DNA of 64,000 nucleotides, from assembly GCA_016192455.1 (NCBI GenBank), contig JACPUC010000001.1:62001-126000 (forward strand), read 5' to 3'. The notes under the pieces are model-generated. The model was not told the DNA's origin. It was given only the letters and a program-made list of their open reading frames with translations, and did no database searches. Source of the stretch: Candidatus Tectimicrobiota bacterium (lineage in GTDB: Bacteria > JACPUC01). Positions 9,389 through 18,048 of this stretch are shown piece by piece. The position numbers were made by a program, and so were the translations under genes. How positions within the stretch are numbered: position 1 is the first letter of the stretch; every line of letters begins with the position of its first letter.

Positions 9389-10362
9389 TGAAGGCGAACA
9401 GCACCCCAGACCGGCTCTCGCTGCTGCGCTTCGCGCGGCTGGGCGTGGCGATCCTGGTGGCCGTCGTCTTCTGGACCTCGGTCAGCCCGCTGGCGCGGCA
9501 CCCGGAGACCGCCGCGCCCCGGAGAGCGGACACCGGGGCGCCTTGCCGCATCGTGTCGATGGTGCTGGCGGGGGACGAGATGCTGCTCGATCTCCTTCCC
9601 CGCCGCTGCCTGCGCGCCGTGTCACCCTACGCCGCCGATCCGCTCTACTCGAACGTCGCGGAGCGCGCCAAGGGACTGACCTCTGTCACGGAGAGCGTGG
9701 AGCAGATTGTCAAATTGCAACCCGATCTGGTCGTCCTGGCTTCGTATTCCGACCCTGTCGTCCGCGAGATGCTCCGCTCGGTGGGGATGAATATCTACGA
9801 ACTTCGCTTCTTTACTTCAATTCCGCAGATTATGGTCTCCGTCCGGGAGTTGGGCCGCGCCGTCCAGATGCGCGACCGCGCCGAGGCGCTCGTGGCGTCG
9901 ATGCGATACCGGCTGAGCATGCTGCGGGAACGGGCGAAGGATTTCCCCTCCATCCGGGTGCTCTACTACGCCTTCGGGGGCTTCGTGCATGGCCGCAACA
10001 CCTCCGTCGATGCGGTCATCACCGCCAGCGGCGCCGTCAACGCCGCGGCCCTGATGGGAATCGACGACGCGCGGGAGGTGCCGGGCGAGGTGGTGTTGTC
10101 GATGAAACCCGACATCATCCTCATCGGCAGTTCGAACCCGAACGCGGCGGTGCTGGCCCAGGCGCGCTGGGCGCCAACGCTGCGCCACCTGGACGCCGTG
10201 CAACACGGCGACGTCTATGCCCTGCCCCACGGGCTGGCGGGCACGGTGTCGCACTACACCGTCGAGGCCGCCGAGGCGCTGCAGGACATCCTCATCCGCT
10301 ACCTGCAACGTCGCCACGGGGCGGCGGCGCGTCTCTCCGGCGTAGGAAGCGGTGGACCATGA
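9388..10362 (+). CDS. B12-type ABC transporter periplasmic binding protein (BtuF-like)
   Basis: This 324-residue protein has a hydrophobic N-terminal segment (residues ~15-32) but no lipobox, so it is either cleaved or membrane-tethered. The class III binding-protein fold is shown by CRIVSMVLAGDEMLLDL, VTESVEQIVKLQPDLVVL, and VLSMKPDIILIG followed by W. It would collect cobalamin in the periplasm for the permease. The start overlaps the receptor stop (TGATG) and its stop overlaps the permease start, so the operon is translationally coupled. A heme or siderophore ligand would also fit the fold, but the riboswitch favours B12. Confidence 0.88.
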   Translation: MKANSTPDRLSLLRFARLGVAILVAVVFWTSVSPLARHPETAAPRRADTGAPCRIVSMVLAGDEMLLDLLPRRCLRAVSPYAADPLYSNVAERAKGLTSVTESVEQIVKLQPDLVVLASYSDPVVREMLRSVGMNIYELRFFTSIPQIMVSVRELGRAVQMRDRAEALVASMRYRLSMLRERAKDFPSIRVLYYAFGGFVHGRNTSVDAVITASGAVNAAALMGIDDAREVPGEVVLSMKPDIILIGSSNPNAAVLAQARWAPTLRHLDAVQHGDVYALPHGLAGTVSHYTVEAAEALQDILIRYLQRRHGAAARLSGVGSGGP

Positions 10363-11474
10363 AAACGGCGAGCCGGCAGGAAACGGACCATGGAGCGCGC
10401 CTGCGGGCGGCGGGCCAGGCGCCGACGGGGGACGTGTTGCCGGCGCCCCATTCCGGCCGCTGGCCGCTGCTTCTTCTCGTGCTCCTGGCGGCGGTGTTCG
10501 CCGCCCTTGTCGCCGGCACCCTCATCGGCCCCACGGAGGTCTCCTGGGGGGCGGTGCGCGCCAGCTTCTGGCGCCTCGTCACGTTGCGCTTGAGCCTCGA
10601 CGGCCCGCCGGAGGAGATCATCATTCTCTTCCTCCGCATGCCGCGGGTGTTGCTGGCCGGGCTCGTGGGGGCCTCGCTGGCGGTGGCTGGCGTCATCATG
10701 CAGGCGCTCTTCCGCAATCCGATGGCCGAGGCGGGGATCATCGGGGTGACGAGCGGCGGCGCCTTCTTCGGCATCCTCTCCCTGCGGCTCGGCCTCGCCG
10801 CCGCCACCGTCTGGGCGCTGCCGGCGAGCGCCTTCGCGGGGGCCTTCGCGGTGGCCTTCAGCATCTACCTGCTGGCGGGCGGCGGGCGGCGCGAGTCGAT
10901 GTACCTGCTGCTGCTCATCGGCCTCGCCTTCAACTCGATCTTCAGCTCCCTCATCGCCCTGGTGCTGACGACCACGCCCAACTATGAGCTGGCGCGGCAG
11001 ATGCAGTTCTGGATGCTCGGCGGCCTCGAGGGACGGAGCTGGGAGCACGTCTGGCTGCTGGCGCCGTTCGCCTTCACGGGCATCATCATCTGCCGGCTGC
11101 ACGTGCGTACCCTGAACGTGCTGCTCCTCAGCGACGACAGCGCCGCCAGCCTGGGGCTGAACGTCGAGCGCGTGCGCGCCGAGCTCCTCACCGTCGCCGC
11201 GATGCTGGCCGGCGGGGCGGTGGCGGTCAGCGGCACCATCGCCTTCGTGGGGCTCATCGTGCCGCATATCTGCCGCCTCATCGCCGGGGCGAACCACCGC
11301 CACGTGGTGCCGGCCTCGGTGCTTCTGGGCGCCAGCTTCCTCATCGTCAGCGACATCCTGGCGCGCTCGCTGTTCACGACCACGGAGCTGCGCCTGGGCA
11401 TCGTCACCTCGCTGATCGGCGGACCGTTCTTTATCCATCTCCTCTTGTCGTCGAGCCGCCAGTTTCGGCGCTGA
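10359..11474 (+). CDS. FecCD-family ABC permease (BtuC-like)
   Basis: This is a 371-residue polytopic membrane protein. The start at 10359 overlaps the preceding stop as ATGA; the reading frame stays open far upstream through the binding-protein gene, but that part is a shadow. Family features include RMPRVLLAGLVGASLAVAGV, FRNPMAEAGIIGVTSGG, DDSAASLGLNV (ATPase contact loop) and the SGTIAFVGLIVPHICR segment. Ten or so transmembrane helices are expected. It imports cobalamin with the neighbouring binding protein and ATPase. Confidence 0.93.
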   Translation: MKTASRQETDHGARLRAAGQAPTGDVLPAPHSGRWPLLLLVLLAAVFAALVAGTLIGPTEVSWGAVRASFWRLVTLRLSLDGPPEEIIILFLRMPRVLLAGLVGASLAVAGVIMQALFRNPMAEAGIIGVTSGGAFFGILSLRLGLAAATVWALPASAFAGAFAVAFSIYLLAGGGRRESMYLLLLIGLAFNSIFSSLIALVLTTTPNYELARQMQFWMLGGLEGRSWEHVWLLAPFAFTGIIICRLHVRTLNVLLLSDDSAASLGLNVERVRAELLTVAAMLAGGAVAVSGTIAFVGLIVPHICRLIAGANHRHVVPASVLLGASFLIVSDILARSLFTTTELRLGIVTSLIGGPFFIHLLLSSSRQFRR

Positions 11475-11535
11475 CGCGGGGAGTACGGCTGGGCAAGCGG
11501 CGCCATGCGGGGAGGCATCCCTGCCGAGGTCAGGC

Positions 11536-12366
11536 GTGAGTCGAACGAATGGTCCAGTGGGCGAGGAGGGGAAGGGGCGCCCTGTGCTGGCGGCGCGGGG
11601 GGTCTCGTTCGCTTACGGTGCCGAGCCGGTGCTCTCGGGGGTGAGCCTGGAGCTGGCGGCGCACGCGTTCCTGGCCCTGCTGGGGCCGAACGGCAGCGGC
11701 AAGTCAACCCTGCTGCGGCTGCTCATCGGCTCGCTGCGGGCGAGCGCGGGCGCCGTGGCGCTGAACGAGGAGGAGGTGTCGCGTTGGGGCGCGCGCCAGC
11801 GGGCGCATTGGATCGCCTACGTGGAGCAGCAGGAGGACCTCTCCATGCCGCTGACGGTGCGGGACGTGGTGCTGATGGGGCGGCATCCCTACGTGCGGAG
11901 TTGGCAACGCGAGGGACAACGCGACCTGGCCCATGTGGAGCGGGCCATGCGGACCGTCGGCATCGAACACCTCGCCGAGCGGCCGGCCACCCAGCTCTCC
12001 GGCGGCGAGCGCCAGCTCGTCAGCCTGGCGCGGGCGTTCGCTCAGGATACGCCCTTCCTTGTCCTCGACGAGCCGACGGCCAGCCTCGACCTGCACTACG
12101 CCTTGCAGATTCTCCACCACCTGCAGGTCTTTACGCACAACGGCGGCGCCGCCATCGTCGCCATGCACGACCTCAACCTGGCGGCGGCGTTCTGCGGCGA
12201 GGCGCTGCTTCTCTGTGAGGGGCGGCCGCTCGCCGCCGGGCCGATGGAGGCGGTGCTGACCGAAGAGAACGTGCGCCGGGGCTACGGGGTGGAGGTGCGC
12301 ATCAGCCGCAGCGCCGTGCACGGACACCTCACCGTCACCCCGCTGCCGCTGGAGGCGGACGGGTGA
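11536..12366 (+). CDS. ABC transporter ATPase (BtuD/FecE-like)
   Basis: This is a 276-residue ATPase with Walker A GPNGSGKST (residues ~55-63), signature LSGGERQLV, Walker B FLVLDEPTA and H-loop AMHDLNLAA. The start chosen is GTG 11536, 61 bases after the permease stop, with GAGG upstream. It powers the B12 importer encoded just upstream. The gene ends at the border of a repeat array, so the operon probably ends here. Confidence 0.92.
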   Translation: MSRTNGPVGEEGKGRPVLAARGVSFAYGAEPVLSGVSLELAAHAFLALLGPNGSGKSTLLRLLIGSLRASAGAVALNEEEVSRWGARQRAHWIAYVEQQEDLSMPLTVRDVVLMGRHPYVRSWQREGQRDLAHVERAMRTVGIEHLAERPATQLSGGERQLVSLARAFAQDTPFLVLDEPTASLDLHYALQILHHLQVFTHNGGAAIVAMHDLNLAAAFCGEALLLCEGRPLAAGPMEAVLTEENVRRGYGVEVRISRSAVHGHLTVTPLPLEADG

Positions 12367-12369
12367 GAC

Positions 12370-12955
12370 GAAGAACCACGGATGAACACGGATGGACAGT
12401 GATCTGTGTGCATCTGTGTCCATCCGTGGTTCCTTCTCCTTCTCCGCGCCCTCAGCGTCTCCGCGGTAAATCCTTATGCACCGCAGAGGCGCGGAGGACG
12501 CAGAGGGGTAGGATGGGCTTCCAGCCTGTCGAGCGCAGGGGCGGTTCGCGAACCGCCCCTACAGTCGGGATGCAAGGAACCTCGGGTGAACGGTGCTGGA
12601 CACTGATCTGTGTGCATCTGTGTCCATCCGTGGTTCCTTCCCCTTCCTTCTCCGCGCCTTCAGCGTCTCCGCGGTAAATCCTTATGCACCGCAGAGGCGC
12701 GGAGGACGCAGAGAGGTAGGAGAGGATTCCATCCCAGCGACCGTAGGGGCGGTTCGCGAACCGCCCCTATCATCGGGATGCAAGTGACCGCTGCTGGACA
12801 CTGATCTGTGTACATCTGTGTACATCTGTGTCCATCCGTGGTTCCTTCTCTTCCTTCTCCGCGACCTCAGCGTCTCCGCGGTAAATCCTTATGCACCGCA
12901 GAGGCGCGGAGGACGCAGAGGGGTAGGATGGGCTTCCAGCTTGTCGACGATGCAG
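12370..12955. repeat. Three tandem copies of a ~200-base compound palindromic unit, locus 2
   Basis: The marker GATCTGTG recurs at 12401, 12605 and 12803, giving periods of about 204 and 198. Each unit contains a CATCTGTGTCCATCCGTGGT inverted repeat and a long imperfect hairpin (CTCCGCGCCTCAGCGTCTCC against ACCGCAGAGGCGCGGAG). In copies 1 and 2 there is also the GGGGCGGTTCGCGAACCGCC palindrome (12537-12562 and 12743-12770); copy 3 lacks it. Frames that stay open here are repeat artefacts. Confidence 0.9.
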
Positions 12956-13225
12956 GCCACCGCTGGCGACCGGGGATGGGAAAGGAATCGCGCAGGAGAG
13001 TCTTGCGAGGCCCCTTACTCCCCCCAGCCCCGAGGAGAGAGGAGCGCGGGGAAAGGGGAAAGGAGAGCGGCGCGCCGCCGCGGCGGAGCCGCCTAGTGCG
13101 GAGAGAGGAGAGAGGAGAGAGGAGATTCAATGTGTTCTCTTTTCTACTTACTACCCTCTCCTATCTCACCGCGCAACGGCGCCTCCTCTCCTCCATCTAC
13201 TCTCTCGCCGCCTCGCGGCGCCCCG
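12956..13225. other. Noncoding with a GAGAGAG microrepeat
   Basis: This spacer lies between the repeat array and the 3' end of a minus-strand tautomerase gene. At 13101-13124 the unit GAGAGAG repeats about 3.4 times. The rest is purine-rich on one half and C/T-rich on the other. No gene was seen. Confidence 0.5.
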
Positions 13226-13426
13226 TCAGCGTTTGTGCGGCGGCGCCTCGGCAAAGGTGGTGCCGGCGAAGGCCCAATTCTTGGCCGGCACCTCCTGGAT
13301 GACGACGTGGATGTGGCTGGCGTCGATGTTGACGGTCTTCACCATTGCCTCCGTCAGCGCCGCCGCCAGGTTCTTGCGCTGCTCGTCGCTGCGCCCTTCC
13401 AGCATCTCAACGCGAATGATCGGCAT
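13226..13426 (-). CDS. 4-oxalocrotonate tautomerase family protein
   Basis: This is a 66-residue protein starting MPIIRVEMLEGRS, so Pro1, the catalytic general base after Met removal, is present. The length and the pattern GRSDEQRKNLAAALTEAMV, then HIHVVIQEVPAKNWAFAG, match the 4-OT subfamily. It would catalyse keto-enol tautomerisation of a dienol or related acid as a small homo-oligomer. It lies 74 bases after nuoI on the same strand and may be cotranscribed. The physiological substrate is unknown; the longer in-frame extension overlaps nuoI and is not used. Confidence 0.93.
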   Translation of the reverse strand: MPIIRVEMLEGRSDEQRKNLAAALTEAMVKTVNIDASHIHVVIQEVPAKNWAFAGTTFAEAPPHKR

Positions 13427-13500
13427 GGTAGCTCCCCTCTTCTGATCGGCAACCGAGGTCCCCCCTGGGCGCTCCGCGGCGCGGCACGGCGTGCCCCTCC

Positions 13501-13983
13501 CTATCCCCACTTGTGGTAGGGGTCTGGACGCACGCCGCCGATCTCCAAAAGCTGCTCCTTGTTGAAGACGAGCTCGGCGCGGCTCGGGGCCGCCAGCTCG
13601 AACTTCTCGGTGAGGAAGATGGCCTCCTCCGGGCAGACCTCCTCGCAGTAGCCGCACATGATGCAGCGCAGCATGTTGATGTCGAAGACCTTCGGCCCCT
13701 TCTCGACGGGGTGGTCGGCAACCTCGTGGGCCTCGATGAGGATGGCGACGGGCGGGCAGACGAACTCGCACAGCTTGCAGGCCACGCACTTGGTGCGGCC
13801 GTTCTCGTCGCGCACCAGGGCGGGCATGCCGCGGAAGCGCGACAGGGGAACGTCGCGCTCCTCCGGGTACTGCAGGGTGAATTTGGGCCGGAAGAGGTGG
13901 CGAATCGTATGGCTCAGCCCCCGCACGATCTCGGGGAGGTAGAGGCGCTCGACGAAATTGAGCTGGCGCGCGGTTGGCATCAT
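13501..13983 (-). CDS. nuoI: NADH-quinone oxidoreductase subunit I
   Basis: This 160-residue peripheral-arm subunit carries two 4Fe-4S motifs, CVACKLCEFVCP and CIMCGYCEEVCP, which bind clusters N6a and N6b. The N-terminus LYLPEIVRGLSHTIRHLF and the FRPKFTLQYPEE region are typical of NuoI. The start at 13983 has GAAGGATCG upstream and is followed by a second ATG. It lies 59 bases after nuoD in the order nuoB-nuoD-nuoI; subunits C, E, F, G and the membrane subunits are absent from this locus. Confidence 0.95.
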   Translation of the reverse strand: MMPTARQLNFVERLYLPEIVRGLSHTIRHLFRPKFTLQYPEERDVPLSRFRGMPALVRDENGRTKCVACKLCEFVCPPVAILIEAHEVADHPVEKGPKVFDINMLRCIMCGYCEEVCPEEAIFLTEKFELAAPSRAELVFNKEQLLEIGGVRPDPYHKWG

Positions 13984-14042
13984 CGATCCTTCAGACTGAA
14001 CGCTGGGTTGGACCCGGGCGCCACGGGAGGTGCGGCGGCGGC

Positions 14043-15242
14043 TCAGCGGTCCACCTCGCCCATCACCGGATCAAGGCTCGAGATGACGGTGACGACGTCC
14101 GAGAGCAGCCGTCCTTCGACCATCTTCGACATGGCGGAGAGGTTGCAGAAGGAGGGCGAGCGGATTTTCAGCCGGTACGGTTTGCCCCCTCCCTCGCTGA
14201 TGATGTAGAACCCCAGCTCCCCCTTCGGCGCCTCAATGCTGTGGTAGACCTCCCCTTTCGGGGCACGGTGCCCGAAGACGACGATCTCGAAGTCTTGGAT
14301 GAGCTCCTCCATGCTGCAGAGGATGCGGCGCTTCGGCGGCGGGGTGATCTTCGGGTCCGGCACGCTGATCGGTCCGCCCGGCATGCGCTCGATGGCCTGC
14401 AGGGCGATGCGCCGCGCCTGCCGCATCTCCTCCATGCGCACCAGGTAGCGGGCGTAGGAGTCGCCCGCCTCCTCGACCGGCACGTCGAACTCGAAGTGCT
14501 CGTAGCTGCTGTAGGGCCGCGCCTTGCGCAGGTCCCAGGCCACCCCGGCGGCGCGCAGGCTGGGACCCGTGAGGCCGTAAGCGATGGCGTCCTCCCGGCT
14601 GATCACCCCCACGCCGCGGCAGCGATCGTACCAGATGCGGTTGCGCGTCAACAGGCCGTCCATCTCCTTGAGCTGCGACGGGAACTCATCGAGGAAGGCC
14701 CGGACGCGCGACTCGAAGCCTTCCGGCAGGTCCCACGCCAGGCCGCCGACGCGCGTGTAGCTGGTGTTCATGCGCACGCCGGTGAGGTCTTCGAACAGGC
14801 GGTTGAGCTTCTCGCGCTCGCGGAAGGCGTAAAAGATGATGGTGACGGCGCCGAGGTCCACCGCCATGGTGCCGAGCCAGAGGAGGTGCGCCGAGATGCG
14901 CGCCAGCTCGCAGCAGAGGACGCGGATGTACTGCGCCCGCGGCGTCGCCTCGATGCCGAGCAGTTTCTCCACCGCCAGCACGTAGGCGACGTTGTTCGAC
15001 AGCGGCGCCACGTAGTCGAGGCGGTCCGTGTAGGGGATGAACTGGTGGTAGGTGCGGTGCTCGGCGATCTTCTCCTTGCCGCTGTGCAGGTAGCCGAGGA
15101 TGGGCTGCGCCGAGACGACGGTCTCGCCGTCCACCTCCAGGAGCAGGCGCAGCACGCCATGGGTTCCCGGATGCGAGGGGCCCATGTTGAGGGTCATCGT
15201 TTCGGTGCGCAGGTCGGTGACGGCCGGATGCGTCGTGTTCAT
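14043..15242 (-). CDS. nuoD: NADH-quinone oxidoreductase subunit D
   Basis: This is a 399-residue 49-kDa-type subunit. The quinone-site loop [18 protein letters not shown], the [14 protein letters not shown] tyrosine segment, [13 protein letters not shown] and the C-terminal DPVMGEVDR are diagnostic. The CxxC pairs of NiFe-hydrogenase large subunits are not visible, which argues for a complex I subunit rather than a group 4 hydrogenase. There is no NuoC domain fused at its N-terminus. Its start overlaps the nuoB stop as ATGA. Confidence 0.96.
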   Translation of the reverse strand: MNTTHPAVTDLRTETMTLNMGPSHPGTHGVLRLLLEVDGETVVSAQPILGYLHSGKEKIAEHRTYHQFIPYTDRLDYVAPLSNNVAYVLAVEKLLGIEATPRAQYIRVLCCELARISAHLLWLGTMAVDLGAVTIIFYAFREREKLNRLFEDLTGVRMNTSYTRVGGLAWDLPEGFESRVRAFLDEFPSQLKEMDGLLTRNRIWYDRCRGVGVISREDAIAYGLTGPSLRAAGVAWDLRKARPYSSYEHFEFDVPVEEAGDSYARYLVRMEEMRQARRIALQAIERMPGGPISVPDPKITPPPKRRILCSMEELIQDFEIVVFGHRAPKGEVYHSIEAPKGELGFYIISEGGGKPYRLKIRSPSFCNLSAMSKMVEGRLLSDVVTVISSLDPVMGEVDR

Positions 15243-15751
15243 GCGCCCTCCTGGCGGGGCGCGAGCGCCGCACCTTGCCGGGTCTCGTCGCCGGACGCTC
15301 GGCTGATCCTCTCCTGCAACTTGATCACCGCGTCGATGACCGCCTCCGGCCGCGGCGGGCAGCCGGGGACGTACATATCGACGGGGACCACCTCGTCCGC
15401 CCCCTGCAGCACCGCATACGAGTTATGCGGCCCGCCGCACGAGGCGCAGGCGCCCATGGCGATGACCCACTTGGGTTCCGGCATCTGGTCGTAGATCTTG
15501 CGCAACGCCGGCGCCATCTTACGGGTGATCCATCCCGCCACCATCAGGAGGTCGGCCTGCCGCGGCGAGAAGCGCGCCACCTCCGCCCCGAAGCGCGAGA
15601 TGTCGTACTTCGTCGTCAGCACGGACATCAGCTCGATGGCGCAGCAGGAGGTGCCGAAGGGCATGGGCCACAAGGAGTTCTTGCGGGCCCATTTCACCAC
15701 CTCGCCAAGGCGTGTCGTCATGATCATGTCTTCGAGGTTGCCGTCGAACAT
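15239..15751 (-). CDS. nuoB: NADH-quinone oxidoreductase subunit B
   Basis: This is a 170-residue subunit carrying the N2 cluster site: tandem Cys in [10 protein letters not shown], then GACASCGG and [10 protein letters not shown]. The start at 15751 (MFDGNLEDM) has AGGAAGG upstream; the longer frame adds a low-complexity tail. It transfers electrons from the peripheral arm to quinone together with NuoD. It overlaps nuoD by four bases. A promoter at 15889-15917 probably drives the three-gene cluster. Confidence 0.96.
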   Translation of the reverse strand: MFDGNLEDMIMTTRLGEVVKWARKNSLWPMPFGTSCCAIELMSVLTTKYDISRFGAEVARFSPRQADLLMVAGWITRKMAPALRKIYDQMPEPKWVIAMGACASCGGPHNSYAVLQGADEVVPVDMYVPGCPPRPEAVIDAVIKLQERISRASGDETRQGAALAPRQEGA

Positions 15752-15888
15752 CGTCGCTGCCTTCCTGTTGCCGTCGGCTGGTGCGCTGGGGGCGAAACGC
15801 CCAAACCGCGCCCTCGGCGGGCCCGGCGGGGTAAAACCCTCGCCTCGCGCCGACACGGGGCCGCCGCTCCCCGGCGCCGGTACGCTAT

Positions 15889-15917
15889 AGCATAACCAAA
15901 ATTGGCCTCGGCTGCAA
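15889..15917 (-). promoter_or_regulatory. Promoter of the nuoB-D-I cluster
   Basis: The minus strand reads TTGCAG (15917-15912), 17 bases, TATGCT (15894-15889). The local A/T-rich patch stands out from the GC-rich surroundings and lies about 140 bases before nuoB. Confidence 0.55.
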
Positions 15918-16084
15918 AAGGCGATTGAGGCGCTGCCCCCCCCGCCTCAAAAGAGCCGGCAACGGCTGCCCTGGCGAGCGAGAAATTCCTTCCGTCGGTG
16001 CGCCGCTTGTAGTACCCTTGACGGGATGTAACGGATGTTCCATGTTCAACGCGCATGCCCCTACGCTAGAAGGGTAGACCTGCC

Positions 16085-16654
16085 GTGAAGCTGCCGCGCT
16101 TTTTCTCTTGGGTTCCCGTGGGGATTCTCATGGCCGTTGGGCTTCTCTGGACGGCCACGGCGCTGGCCACCCACGAGGCCGATCATCGCTACCACGTGGA
16201 AGGCTACGTGCTCGATGCCCAGGAACGCCCCCTCGCCAACTCGCCGGTCAGCGTGCGCCAGCAGGGGCGCATCATCGGCAATGGCGCCACCAGCTCGCGG
16301 GGATTCTACAGCATCCTCCTGCACCTCCACGATGGGGACCTCGGCCAGACCATGCAGGTGCGCAGCGAGAACCACGAAGCCCCCATTCGCGTCACCTTCA
16401 CGCCGGGGGACGCGACCACGAGGCGCGTGCACCACCTGAACTTCATTGGGGCGACGGTCATTGAGGAGAAGCTGGCGCGGGGCGGCGTGCCAACCTGGCT
16501 CTACGCCGCCATCGCCGTCGTGGTCATCGTGCCGGCGGGAATCCTCCTGAGTCGTCGCGGCAAGCGCAATAGCTCGACGCAGACGGGCAAGGGGAGATCG
16601 CCGCAGGCGCAGGCGAAGTCCCAGCCCAAGTCCCGCAAGCGCAAGAAGAGGTGA
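16085..16654 (+). CDS. Membrane-anchored carboxypeptidase-regulatory-like domain protein
   Basis: This 189-residue protein starts at GTG 16085, which gives a full signal peptide (residues ~6-27, ending TALAT). Residues ~35-125 look like a CarboxypepD_reg/Ig-like beta domain: VEGYVLDAQERPLANSPVSV, then SSRGFYSILLHLHDGDLG. A transmembrane helix (YAAIAVVVIVPAGILL, ~140-157) is followed by a strongly basic cytoplasmic tail. The topology suggests a periplasmic sensor or structural domain tethered to the inner membrane. The function is unknown. It is divergent from nuoB and convergent with the next RidA gene. Confidence 0.75.
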   Translation: MKLPRFFSWVPVGILMAVGLLWTATALATHEADHRYHVEGYVLDAQERPLANSPVSVRQQGRIIGNGATSSRGFYSILLHLHDGDLGQTMQVRSENHEAPIRVTFTPGDATTRRVHHLNFIGATVIEEKLARGGVPTWLYAAIAVVVIVPAGILLSRRGKRNSSTQTGKGRSPQAQAKSQPKSRKRKKR

Positions 16655-16936
16655 GGAGCTGCGCGTCAGCGCGCCTGCGAAGCGGCGGCGCTGCCGCCGG
16701 CGCGGCAGCCCGCGTCACACCTGAAGCTCGATGAAAGGCTTGCGGCGGCTGCGCGTCGCCAGCCGCGCCGCCCCCCCATCTCCGACCGTTGCGTCGCCCG
16801 CCACCTTCGCTCGCCGTCGCCGCGCCAGCTCCCTGCCACGCCGCGCAGGCTGCCGCGCGCCGCCGCCAGGACGGAGCAGCCTGCATGGCGGGACGTCCGC
16901 CGCGAGAGCATGAGGCAGCGCTGCCCACCGTTCGCC
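16655..16936. other. Convergent intergenic spacer
   Basis: This 282-base GC-rich spacer lies between two convergent genes. Neither a clear T-run terminator nor a small gene was found. Confidence 0.4.
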
Positions 16937-17344
16937 TCACGCGGGGAGGACCGCCATGGCTTCAATCTCGACCATGTTCTGTTCGTCCCACAGCTCCACG
17001 ATCTGCACCAAGGTGATGGCGGGGTAGTACCTGCCGAAGTAGCGCTGGTAGATGGCGCCGAGATCTTTGTTGTGCGCCTTGTAGAGCTTCTTGTCGGTGA
17101 CGAAGATGCGCAGCAGGACGATATCCGTCATCTTCGCCCCCACCTCCTTGCAGCACGCCTGCAGGTTCGACATGGTCTGCTCGAACTGCTTCACTATGTC
17201 GCCGGGAGCGACGCAGCGCCCCGCCTGAGTCCACGGCACCTGGCCGGCGATGTAGAGCATCTTGCCGCCGCTCACCAGCATGGCGTGAGCGTACCCCTGG
17301 GGTTTGTTCAGGCTCGCGGGGTTGATCATCTTCACTTCCATCAT
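16937..17344 (-). CDS. RidA/YjgF-family protein
   Basis: This 135-residue protein starts at tandem ATGs (17344 and 17341) behind AGGAGGGAACG. Core motifs are KMLYIAGQVPWTQAG, TMSNLQACCKEVGAKMTDIV and a terminal NMVEIEAMAVL. As in the other RidA gene in this window, the archetypal catalytic Arg position is not Arg (PAITLVQIVEL). It therefore belongs to an Arg-less Rid branch, often found beside catabolic enzymes. It is a single gene, divergent from a Dabb-domain gene. Confidence 0.93.
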   Translation of the reverse strand: MMEVKMINPASLNKPQGYAHAMLVSGGKMLYIAGQVPWTQAGRCVAPGDIVKQFEQTMSNLQACCKEVGAKMTDIVLLRIFVTDKKLYKAHNKDLGAIYQRYFGRYYPAITLVQIVELWDEQNMVEIEAMAVLPA

Positions 17345-17669
17345 CGTTCCCTCCTACATCGTTCAGTAACGCGGCGTGACCGCCAGCGGACCAGCGATCC
17401 CAACAAAGGAGCCGGACGCTGCGGCGTGGACGAGCGGGGCTGAGCAGGGATGTTCTCCACTCCCGGCGGAAGGGGCGCATGCCGGCGCTGAGGCGTCAGC
17501 GGGCTTGCGGCGGCCGGGCGAGCGCTACCTGGCTCGCGCCTGCACAGGCGCCTCTTGAGTCTCCCGCCGGCGATCTCCTGCTACTACTACGGAAGGAGGG
17601 CGGGATGCAACCCTGTTGGGGCCGGGTGGTGACGGGGCGAGGCCGGCTCCGCGTCGTGAAGGCGGGGCC
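17345..17669. other. Divergent intergenic region
   Basis: This spacer lies between the divergent RidA and Dabb genes. Apart from the promoter at its right end (17670-17698) nothing was recognised. Confidence 0.4.
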
Positions 17670-17698
17670 TTGTCAAGCAGGGCGGGGCGCCGTAGAGT
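17670..17698 (+). promoter_or_regulatory. Promoter of the Dabb gene
   Basis: TTGTCA (17670-17675), a 17-base spacer and TAGAGT (17693-17698) lie about 50 bases before the start. The TAGAGT box recurs as a putative -10 at 39849 in this window. Confidence 0.5.
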
Positions 17699-17751
17699 GC
17701 CGGCTGATGCTTGCCTCGCAGGTCACTCGAAGTTGGTGAAGGAGGACGGGG

Positions 17752-18048
17752 ATGATCACGCACCTCGTGCTGGTACAAACGAAGGAGGGCACGGATCAGG
17801 CAGCCGTGCAGCGTCTGGTCACGGACGCCAAGCGCAAGCTGGCCACCATCCAGGGGGTGCGGAACCTCAGCGCCGGCGTGGCCTTCCGAACCAATGCGAG
17901 CTTCAACGTCGGGCTCTGCATGTACTTCGAAACCGAGCAGGCGCTGCAGACCTACCGCGATCACCCCGTCCACGTAAACTACGTCAAGGAGGTCTTCGAG
18001 CCGGTGGCCGCGGACTTCCTCAGCTTCGATTTCCACGACGCGGCCTAG
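17752..18048 (+). CDS. Dabb (stress-responsive A/B barrel) domain protein
   Basis: This 98-residue single-domain protein has AAGGAGGACGGGG before its ATG. The Dabb pattern is MITHLVLVQTKEGTDQAAVQ, then a central GVRNLSAGVAF strand and the C-terminal TYRDHPVHVNYVKEVFEPVA with the family's HP.H..Y motif. These proteins form dimeric ferredoxin-like barrels; some act on polyketide or aromatic intermediates, but most have no assigned reaction. It appears monocistronic. Confidence 0.9.
   Translation: MITHLVLVQTKEGTDQAAVQRLVTDAKRKLATIQGVRNLSAGVAFRTNASFNVGLCMYFETEQALQTYRDHPVHVNYVKEVFEPVAADFLSFDFHDAA

Noticed and set aside
9243-11474. Apparent fusion reading from the receptor end through the binding protein into the permease
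   Set aside because: The upstream part is out of frame with the real BtuF-like gene. The ATGA overlap at 10359 gives a normal permease start.
12370-12955. CRISPR-like array
   Set aside because: The repeating unit is about 200 bases, is nearly identical throughout and contains palindromes. There are no short repeats with unique spacers and no cas genes.
12363-13096. Several 60-160-codon frames in the repeat array with recurring CVHLCPSVV-type peptides
   Set aside because: The identical peptides in successive frames simply reflect the DNA repeats. There are no ribosome sites.
14043-15242. Group 4 NiFe hydrogenase large subunit instead of NuoD
   Set aside because: The hydrogenase CxxC metal-binding pairs are not present, and the sequence keeps the NuoD quinone-site motifs.
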